Assembly: GCA_940671915.1 (NCBI GenBank) | Contig: CALNVZ010003434.1 | Span: forward strand, 2,787,805 to 2,851,804 | From: Paracentrotus lividus | Lineage: Eukaryota > Echinodermata > Echinoidea > Camarodonta > Echinidae | Reading direction: 5' to 3' | Length of the DNA stretch: 64,000 nucleotides | Shown: piece by piece, positions 40,701 through 51,900 of the stretch | Layout of the letters: every line of letters starts with the position of its first letter | Position numbering within the stretch: position 1 is the stretch's first letter | Position numbers and translations under genes: made by a program | The notes under the pieces: model-generated | What the model saw: only the letters and a program-made list of their open reading frames with translations | The model's database searches: none | Told to the model about the DNA's origin: nothing

Positions 40701-43333
40701 TAGATGAGGAGAATATTGGGATGAAGAGAAAGAAGAGTGAAAAAACATCTGGTGATCAAGTCCATCTGTCTCCTCCTCCTACCTCTGCACTTGTTGCGAA
40801 GCTCTTTCCTAAGCTCAGGCAGCCAGATGCAAAGCAAAAACAACAAATTGTAAGCGACTGAACTTTCCTATTTTGTTTGTCTTTCCATCATCCATATTAT
40901 TTTTATCCTTCTTTTATACCTTTATTTTCCTCTGATTGCTCTTTGCAAATACATTTCATTTATTTTGCTCAAATTTATGTGAAGGGAGTGACAAATAAAA
41001 ATGGAAATCAATGTTTCAAGTATTAGAAGGGTAGCATTGCTAGAGCTTTTAAATGATGCATGCTATTTCTTTGGAATTTTGATGATTGTCTGTATTGGTG
41101 GCTCTATTTACTTTTTGTTCTTTGATTCCGGACTTTAGGAAGTCTATGTGCGATAGACCCTGTCATCTTTACTTCCTCATTTTTCTCTTTTCGGTAGTCT
41201 ATGTGTCAATCCTTTATTATGACCTGTTCTCTTCTATCGATTAAATCGCAACCAGGAGCATGAAGAAGAGGTTCTCCATGTGAAGGCAGAGAGGCCTGCT
41301 GGAGACGGCTCCCAGGCTTGGCTCCCAAGGGTCTGACTCACTTACATGTAGTTGGAAAACAACTAAGATATTGATCATTCTTAGTATTTCTATTGTTTTA
41401 CTTCTTTTACAAGGAGCATGAGGAGAAAGTTCTCTATATGAAGGCCGAGAGGACTGCTTGAGACGGCTCCCAGGCTAGGCTCTTAAGAGATTGACTCACT
41501 CAGCTGGAGAATGAAATAATTATTCTTATTATTATCACTGTTGTATTTCTCTTACAAGGAGCATGAGGAGAAAGTTCTCCATGTAAAAGCCGAGAGACCT
41601 GCTGGAGATGGCTCCCAGGCTAGGCTCTTGAGGGATCGACTCACTCAGCTGGAGAATGAGATTGAGAGATTCAGGAAGGAGAACCTCCTCCTTGCAAAAC
41701 TCAGAGAGGAAAGAGAAAAGGTGAGTTACTCTACTGTATATGGGCATACTTTCCTATGCATGTATTTGAAGGGTTCAATTGCGTGCTCACGATCATGCAG
41801 CACGAATTTAAGAACCTTTGAATGTGTTCTGAGGCCGCTCAACATGAAAAATTAATCACATGGAAATAACAGCAAATACAGTATTTCAACTTCCATCTCA
41901 TGCTTACTGGACAGATTTTTTTTTTTGCCTTTAGTGAAATATTTGTTTTGTAAACTAAAAAACAGGAGGACTTCAAGAATCAAGTTTTGATTTGTTTTGT
42001 TTGAGCAGAAAGTTAGGGCCCATTTCTTGAAACTGTCATAAGTCTAAGTTTGTGGAAATCCCATTGAAATGCATACATGTCCCTATGGGTTGTCCAAGAA
42101 CTTAGACTTATGAGGGTTTCAAGAAACAAGCCCCAGAAAGGCAGGTAAGGTTATAGTGAACAACAATAAAGGAGGGTGATTATAAGGGGTGGTTAAGGAG
42201 TAAGTTGAAAGGAATTTTAAGAGATAAGTTAATTTAAATGTCTTTTTGGCCTGAAACCATGTTTGTGGGACACTCACACCTTACCTTTCAAAGTTTAGGT
42301 TTCCAATTGTTTGTCTGCAATGGCTGAGACTTTTAAGTTAATTTCAAGGTACATGTATCTTTAAGGTAGATTTAAAATCACAATGAAATGACATGTAGAA
42401 ATGTAAAGTTTTGTTGCATTGTGTGAACTCATCATATGTCACTGTCATCATCCTGCAGGGATTGGAGTCCATGAAGAAGGAGATGGAGGAATTTCAGAAG
42501 CAGAAAGCTGAGGAGATGCAGAGGCTTCAAGAATTCAAGGATGAAGAAACGAAGAAACTCAAGTAAGTTGACCCAGTTGCTTATTTGAAAGGTGTCATTG
42601 GGATGGTCCTTTTTCTTTATACATGTTTGTGGTGAATGTGACATATCAGTGTACCAGGGATGCAAACCCTACGGAATAATTATAACATTAGAAATTAGAA
42701 AGTGAATAACACAGATAGTTGAAACAGCTGAAACAAAATGTCTTGGTCACAAGAGAAAGAAATCTTTTGATTTGAAGGCATTCCCAAAATTGGATGACAG
42801 AGCAAATGTTATATTTTATGCTTTCTCACATGAAAAGTCATGTGGTTCAGCTGTCTCAGATATTTTGATTATTTGTGTTCTAATTTCTAATTTTATAATT
42901 ATTCTGTAGCGTTGGTATCTCTGAGTGTCGTATGTAGATACTCTAATCAAGATATCTTATTATATAAATGTATGTTTAAATAACAATGAAATGAGGATAG
43001 TGCTGATGATGACGAATGTCATGGTGATGATGATGATGATGATGAGGATGATAATAATTGTCAATTCATATTGCCCAATTTCTTTGTGATCACCTGCCTA
43101 TACATTGTAACAAGGGTAAAAAAAAAAAATAAAAAAAACAGGAAACAATATACCAATAATTTTACGTAAATGAACACAAGTTAAATTATAGCTAAGGGAA
43201 ATCTGGGAAGCCTACTATCTTTCTTAAAAAAGCCAAATGTGTCACTATGGAAAACTCTCCTGAAACAGGTAGTTTTCAGGTCATTTTTAAGACAGATTGA
43301 TTGATGATTTGAGGTAAGGACACTATTGATGGC

Positions 43334-43368
<35 letters not shown>

Positions 43369-43710
43369 CGATGATGATGAAGATGATGATGAGAACTTGT
43401 GCATGATAATATTAATCGTATACCTTTATTGTAGATCTATGTACCTTTCCGTTGTTATTTACCTTTTCCCCCTCTCCTTTCTAGAAGTATTATAGTTTTT
43501 CTGTTTGTATTGAATGTTTGTTACATGTGTTTTGTAAACTTGATATGGACCTCTGCTTGGTGCAGTTGAGTCTTGAATAAAGTTTTTGATTGAATTGAAT
43601 AAAGTTTTGAATTGATGATGATGATGATGACGATGATGATGATGATGGTGTTGATGATAACGATGATGATGATGATGACAATGATGATGCTGATGATGAT
43701 GATGATGATA

Positions 43711-43755
<45 letters not shown>

Positions 43756-45895
43756 GTGTTGATAAGGGTTATGATGATAATGATGATGATGACAATGATG
43801 GTAATGATGACGATAATGATGATGATGATGATGTTTGTGATGGTGACCATAATATGGAAAAGGATGCTGGTGTTTGTCTTTCTTGTTGAGAAAGTCTATA
43901 TCAGACAAAATCAGTCAAAAATCAACCAAGGTTCCTTAATTTATATTACATACATGTAGCTGAAGGACAGGCTATTTACATCTGTTACATTCGCTTCAAA
44001 TTATCTGTCTGATCATCTAGAGTTGGGTTCTTATGAATATCATTCCAATATACTTACTTCATTTCGTATTCTAGCAATATAAATGTGTGAAAAAAACAAA
44101 ACAAAACAAAAGAAATGAAATGACTAATTGTGCATCCTTTCATGTTTTGTGTAAGATTTTCTGTCTGAAAAATAATTACTTGGAAAAAATATCTGATTTT
44201 GATTGATTCAAGAATATAATTCCTTTACCTGAAAGTGGCACAAGAAAATACTTCCTTTATCTGGAAGTGGTAAAGGAAGTATTATAGTAATTAAATGACC
44301 TACATGTGGTTTCGTTTAGGAGGTGGTGGAGGTTGAATAAATGACTTGTTGTGATTGGCAAACACCAATCCAAAACCACAAAAACACATTGACAAAAGTA
44401 TTTTTTTACACTGAAAATTTTGGAAATTGATATTTCCTACATTTTATCAATCATTTTCAAAATCAATCTGCACAATTAAAACATTTCAAATTTTAACATG
44501 TGAAATAAAAACCAAGGTTTATATTATGCTTATCAACTGTAATTATTTTCAAATTCTGTTTCTTTTTGTGATATTATTTCCAGATTCAATTTGCACAATA
44601 TAACCATTTAAGATTTTTAACATGTCTCATAAAAACTAAATTCCGTTTATGATTATCAACTGCACGATTACTTTTTATGATAAGTAGTTCTACCTTTAGC
44701 ATGTATTGGCTTTCTAATGATATTCTTCCAAAGTGTATAACCCTTAGAGCGACCTCAAAAATAATGTGTGACCCTCATTAACCTCGCCAATAATAGCAGT
44801 AATCCCAGTTTATGCAAGAATGAAAACAATTCCATTAAAACGATGACTCACGTAATTTCCCCCAATATGCACACCTATCCCGCCCAAGTACAAGGACACG
44901 CTCAATCAGGATATTTTGAATTATTTTTGACGGCCTACACGGAGATGCTAACGAGTTGTTGTTACTGGTAAAGCCATGAGACTAATCGGTATCCTTAATT
45001 AACCCTTCCCCTTGCTCTAGAGTATCCCCCATGCGATGGCATGCTTGTAGGATGTTTTGCGGGATTTGATGGGTTAATGCAATAAGATGTAATGTGATAG
45101 ACATTGCGTGCTTGTAGGTTATTATAGGTATTGAATGAGACATTTGTTGACATGGTTCTCCCGGGAAGGAATTGATCTGGTAGGAAATTTAAGTTGGGCT
45201 CACTAGCATTTCTGAGTGAGGAATTTTAGGGATAACTATAGCTGCAGCTCCTGTGTGATTGGTATTAGTAATGCTGGTAAGCTGAATTGTTTTTATTCAA
45301 TCAAAATACGTTTTACTATATGTTTGGATAATGTGTGTGTGTGTATGTGCTCATATGGTATTGATTAATTGTTACAAAATACGTCTAGTGTTTATTCCTT
45401 AAAAATTCAAGTTCTGACTCATAGCTGACGAGGTTTGCGTAATGTAAAGTTAAACGATGTGAAATTATTTTGATTACAATGTGCCTTATCTGATATTTCT
45501 GTAAATAAATTCTTTAAAAATGTGAGTTTTTATGAGCTTTGTACTCTTTTGTAAGCCATTTAAATTTTTTAAGTGTGTCAGTTATTCATTCATAACAATA
45601 AAATACCCACAGTGTGTGTGGCTCATGGAAATTTATAACACTTTCCAGCAGCAAAATGTCAGAGAATGCATAAATTTCTTCTCGAAGGTACATGTATAAG
45701 GGGAAAAAATTTATTCAAGATATTTTTCAAAATGTCCCTTAAAATCCCAAATAGTTCAGAAACAAGATTGGTATTTGTTATGAAAATGAGAAGGGAGTAA
45801 AAAAAATGTATGCTAATCCAAAAGATAATTCATGCAAAATGGAAGTTTGAATTTATTTGTTTGTTCATCTATTAATTTTTGTAAATTTAATGAAT

Positions 45896-45940
<45 letters not shown>

Positions 45941-48900
45941 CTGAAAAGTTATGGACAGTCAGGGAACGTTTAGAATACATGTAAGCAGAAGAACCGCGAG
46001 TACAGTACTCTTTTGCACACTCCTCTGTCTATTAAAGAAATGATATCTATCCTAATGATGTTTTCCCTATTTGTTTGTTTGAACTAGATGGGAGAGGAAA
46101 ATGTTTGAGAAACATCAGAAGACTTTGAGAGCCATGCCAGATAAAAGAGACAGAGAGGAGATAGACATGCTGAAACACCAGGTATGAGTTACCCCCCCCC
46201 CCCCCCCCCTATTCCCCTATTTCAATCTCTCTCCCCCTCACCCACTCTCTCTCTGTCTGTCTCTTTCTCTGTATGCTTTCATTTCTACTTGATACAATTA
46301 TATATTAACACTCACATTTTTGTCTTTGTGTATTATGTATTGCTTTTTTCTCATTACCTGTCACATCATTAACCTTTTTCTCTCACCTCTTTGATCTATT
46401 TCTCTTGCTTTCTCGCCCTCTTTACTGGTATCATGTGTTAGCTTTTCTTTAATTATCTGTTTCCTCGTTAAACTTTCTATCACACTCCCTTTTCTCCTTC
46501 TTTCGATCTCTCTTTTTTAAATAGATGAATGTGACTCTCAATCAATCGATCATTTGTTTCTAAGTCATTCTCAATACAGTGAGTTCCAAATAAAAGTAAA
46601 CCCAACTTTGAGAGCCTCATATTAAAATTGTATTTTAAAGAGTCATTAATTTTTATATCGTGACAAAACTCATATTCTATCCAATGATACCAAATTATAC
46701 CTGTGCTGTCATGGATGACTGAGCACTTGAGTTCTTAAAAAATTTAGTTTAAAGCTAATTGTTCCAAGTTTTGACAGAAGGAATCCTGGCTTTCTGATCA
46801 TTTGTTCTTTGTGCGAGGTCAGCCTTCCTCTAAATCCATTCATAATGGACAAAGGATTACTTGGACTACTGAAGCCCAAGTGCTCAGTTGTCCGTCGCAA
46901 CACAGGTATAAGTTTGGTATCATTGAAAAGAATACAAGTTCCTCTATGAAATAAATATCAAGGTCACATGAGCTATAAAATGTTAATATGAGGCTCTCAA
47001 GGTTGGGTTAACTTTTTTCTGGGATGCACTGTACATATTCATCTTTCCCTCTCTCCTCGTACTCTAGTTGAGTGAGCTTCAGATGGAGCTAAAGCAACGT
47101 GAATCAAGATGGAACGCATCTACCAGGAGACTCAAAGATCGGACCGTTGCCTTGGAAGCGGAGAACACAGAACTGAGAGAGGAGATCAGGTTGCTGGAGC
47201 AGAGGAGAATGGCTGCTTGGAAAGTGGAGGAGAGTAATAAGGTAAAATTCTGCTCATTCTTCTTCTCTTCTTTTTGTTCTTTGATTCTAACTGCTTCCTT
47301 CAATTCTGAAGATTCTTGCAGTATTCTGGGGAGAGGCTAGGTGCAATACACCTGGTGAAACACCCTTCTCTGTTTCGAATAGTGTATCGGCTGTAACATG
47401 CATAGGTTGTGACTCTCCTATACACGGGACCAACATTATCGTCCTCATCCGATGGACGGAGTGTTTTTCAACTGCATTCACACCTGCACTGAATACAGCG
47501 GCGAGGCACGCCTATACACACAACGTAAGCATCAGTTTCTTTTGCAAGACGTCTTTCGGCATGCCTAGGACTCAAACCCACATGTGATCATCTGATCTTG
47601 TCCGAAACGAGCACCCTCACAACTGAGCCACACTGCCTCATTTGTGCATTCAGTAGTCTTGCATTGCAATGTATGATGGAACGGTTAATTCCTTAAAAAT
47701 ATGCCTTTATACAGTAACAACCAAGTCCTATGCAACAGCTAATTGCAATCGATTTAGCTCAGATTGAGTGAGGTGATTTGATTAGATTGCAATCATCAGT
47801 GCGGTAGATCTCAGTTGGTATTGTAGGTTGGTTATGGAATAGAAGATACTCAACAGTTCTGTCTGTTATCTTGTTGCGTTGCCATTGTCATAATATCACC
47901 ATTGTGTCCATGGCATAAGACTTCTTTGTAATCTTGATATCTGGTTGTCATTTATACAAAGAAAAATCAGTTCTTATTATCTATCTGTCCTTTTTAAATG
48001 TAAGTATATTGATGCATTTTTTAATCAATGTTATTTCTTTGTGTTGCATTCCTTACAGGCAAAACCCATCTATGCAAAGCCCTCCTCAATACCCAAGCCT
48101 AGACCCCCACAAGGACCTGAAAATCAAACAGTGGAACAGTCCAACAACAATAACATCAATAAGAAAAGGCCAGGGAGTGAGGACCGGCCCATTCATAGAA
48201 ACGGGGATAGTCAGCTCTCCCGAGGGAGTGGGAAGTCTAAGATAATGTCAGAGAGCTCAGATGATGATGATGAGAGTGATAATGAATACCTCCAAGCGTA
48301 CCCTGCACCTAGAATGGAACCTTCCAAGCAGGATGATTCTATGTAAGTCCTTGTTTGCTTTTGTTTATTATAGTTCTGTGTAACCACAGAAATACACATT
48401 TTAATCTGTCAAATTTAGAACAAAGGATTTTATTGACATAACTACCATGTCTTGCAGCAAGCTCTTTTAAAACTGTGCTTTAAATACCCCATTTAACTTT
48501 TTGCAAAATTGTACATATTGTCTGTAAAGCACCAATAAGTCACAAATCAAACAAAGAGCAGAAGGATTCAAATGTTTTTTGTGTGGACAAATTTATTTAG
48601 GGTTTAATGATGTTTAATAAATCTAATTTGTTTTGATCTTGGTAGACAGCAATGTAATTTGTTTTCATAATAATGTGTGATTCTATTGCTCTTCAGATTT
48701 ATTATTCATTAGGTTAACTGTTGTGTATGCATCATAATGATTACTGTACAAAAATGTAATTAAAATAATATTATACTGTGTTTAAAACATGCACATATAA
48801 ACAGGAGTATATTCTCAAACAGTAAGTATGGCATTGTACATGTACATGTTTATGTAAAACCACCCCTGTTTTGATGTAGATTTGTTTATGTCAATTCTAG

Positions 48901-51900
48901 ATATTGTGTTTCCCTTTGCAGTCAGCTCAAATCTGTCACCAGTTTTAGCATGATGTGTTCTTTAAAGCTTGTTTTGTGCTTTTGGCAAGCTCAGAATCAG
49001 CTTATTTATTTGAATCAGTGATCATACAATTTCTGCTTTTTCTTTCTTCTGCTTACGATATTGTAGGATAGGTACATTATTTTGATATAGTTGTTGTGAA
49101 CAGATATGTTTGGCAAATAATTTGAAGTACTGTACCTTGGAGGTTATGCTGCTAGTGCATGCAGTTGAGTTGTGTGAGTTTGCTTTGGCCAGAATTTGCA
49201 ACTTAGAAAATTTGATTCCCCTTTTTGGTTGCTTTTAATCTTATCATTTAAAGTTGGCAAGACATCATTGTGCACTTGTTCATTTTGATTAAGATGTAAT
49301 GATATTTAATGTGTTAGATTGTTTGCATTGTCCTTGGCCATAGAAATGTACCTGGCATGTCTGGTTGAAGTAAAGTATAGAATCATTCTGAATTATTCTA
49401 ACTTTCTGCTTTGTTGTTTGCTTTGTAGAATATATGAAAGCCACATATCCAACCCGAGAAGGAATCAATCCCCGTCCGACCGGGAGCGACTGCCAATTCC
49501 AATACCCAATGAGAGAACCCCACCCCCTTTCCCACGAACGAAACCGTCATCCCTCTCACCATCTTCCACATCCACCGCGCAGAACACCCCTATAGACAAG
49601 AGCCCACAGCACATGCCTCATCCGAGGCCTAGAGGCTCACCACATAGAAGCACACAGGATGGGATCAACCATGGAGGAAAAGGGGTGGTAGGCATCCCTC
49701 ACCACAGAGGGGATGATGATGATGACGAGGATTATGAGGATGTTATACATGGAGATGGAAAGGTAATATTGTCAATTTTCTGTTATCATTCCGACCATTT
49801 TATATACCGGTACATATTTTTTTGCATTGTTTTGTTTTGTTTTTTGTTGTAGATATTCTTCTTTTGAATGATGGTGGTGCATGTATAAAAGCAGAGAATA
49901 ATATGACACTGCAATATCATTGTATACTCTATATCAGGTGGGGGTCTATCGATTTCGACATTAAAAAAATAGACCTGGTGTTGCCAATTTGAAAACTATT
50001 ACATGATATTGATTGCTCATATTTAATTTTCGGCAAGCCATAATATCCTAATCAGTCATCATAATGCACTCCAAACTGCACCAATCTTTTCGACAAATTG
50101 CAAGTTTTGAGTAAGTCAAAATTCAGAAAAAGCACAATTTGAATTCCTCAATTTTCTACAATCCTGAATGGAAATTCCAAAAAGTAAAAATCGGAACCCT
50201 TTTTTTTTTTGTCACAGGTGGAGCAGGTCAAGCAGGATGGCACCAGAGTACTCACTTTCTCAAATGGAACAAGGAAAGAGATTAGCGCAGACGGTCAGAC
50301 TATCATCATCTCTTTCTTCAATGGTGATGTCAAGCAGATCCTTCCTGACCAACGAGTCGTAAGTCTTTATTTTATTTCATTTCATGTGTTGTTATCCCAA
50401 CGGGATAATTGATTGACATAGATTTCACTTAATTGACAAAACAATAATAATAATAATAATAAGTTTTTGTATAGCGCAGAACACATTAGCATAATTACAT
50501 GTCTCTACGCGCTTATGAGAAACAGAAAATATATAATTAGAAATCAAAAGTGACAATATAATTATAAAGTTACGTATTTGGAAGCATATTTTATATGATA
50601 TGATAAAAGATTCAGCAGATTGAGTACACCATATCAATAAAGAAATATGTATAACGGTGAATACAAATGAGTAGGTTTTTATAATAAAACTGGTATGCTG
50701 AGACTGATAGAGCAATAAGTTCATTAAGAAACAAGAAAAAAATAAATTATATAATTGCACCAGTTTTCCTTTCCCACGTCTTTGTAAATCCTCCGTCAAA
50801 GGCCGTTCTCACTTAAAAAGGTTTACAACTTTAAATAATGTCTCCTTGATTAAAAAGTTTGTGATGATCCCATATGGATTGAGCACCATTGAGATACCCA
50901 ATGGTCATCTTGACCATATACATTTTAAATGCTCCAAATTTTATTGTCCGAAAGGATATGTATATTGCCCCTTTTCTCGTGGGCCCGGCAGCCGCTGAGC
51001 AGCGCCAGAAGGACGTTGCTCTATCCCCCCTCTTGTTGAACGCCAAACAGGGAAGCAGCAACTAGCATTTTTTAACGTCTCTTGGTATGACGCGGCGGGG
51101 GGCTCGAACCCACGACCTCCCGATTATGAGGCGGACGCTCTATCCACTGAGCCAACACATCGGTTTTGTAATTAGCATAAATAATAGTACTAGTATCGGT
51201 ATATCTGAAGATATTTTGGCCTAATGCTGTTCCATGCTAATAAACTGGGCCACACAAGAAGGAATAGGGTAAAGAGCAGAACCGCTGACTAAAGTAGGTG
51301 TATTTTAGGGTGTATGTTGCCTAATATGTCTAACATTGTGTGATATTGCATATAAAAAATGTGCTTCATTTTCCATTGAATCTTCAAGTAAAGGCCTTCG
51401 TGGGAATGAAAATATTGTAAAGCTAATAAGGCTTTATTTTGTGCATTAATTTTTTGTGCATTGAATTTGAATTAGACAGTGATAATATCCTTACAAGTTG
51501 TCAGGAATGAAACCCTCCCCAATACAGTACTAAAATATCTGAGAAATCATTTCCCATTTTATCTTCATCAGGTGTACTACTATTCAGAAACGAAGACGAC
51601 TCATACAACATACCAAGATGGTCTGGAAATCTTGCAATTCTCAAAGTAAGGAGATTCAATTGCCTTCTTTCTCCTGCTATATTTCATTTAATCAGAGTAT
51701 TTTTGTCTTGTTTTAGATTTTTTATTATTTTGTAGACCTGGTGCGTGCAGGTACATTTAATCCAGTTATTTTTCAAAATATCCCCTAACAAGCCACCATT
51801 TCCAACAGGTTGTATTTGTTTTAACAAAATTCTGGAAGGAATACAAAAGTATGAAAATGCATCAAGAAATTATAGATTTGTGCAATTTTTTCTGCTTTGA

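Noticed and set aside
43459..43959. His-rich and Ile-rich ORFs over the GAT array
   Set aside because: They are translations of a trinucleotide microsatellite in several frames and have no gene structure.
47575..47640. tRNA gene on the minus strand
   Set aside because: Only A- and B-box-like promoters remain; the cloverleaf is disrupted.
51085..51160. tRNA-Met gene (CAT in the anticodon position, minus strand)
   Set aside because: The anticodon and acceptor stems do not pair properly and the sequence continues into a SINE-like body.
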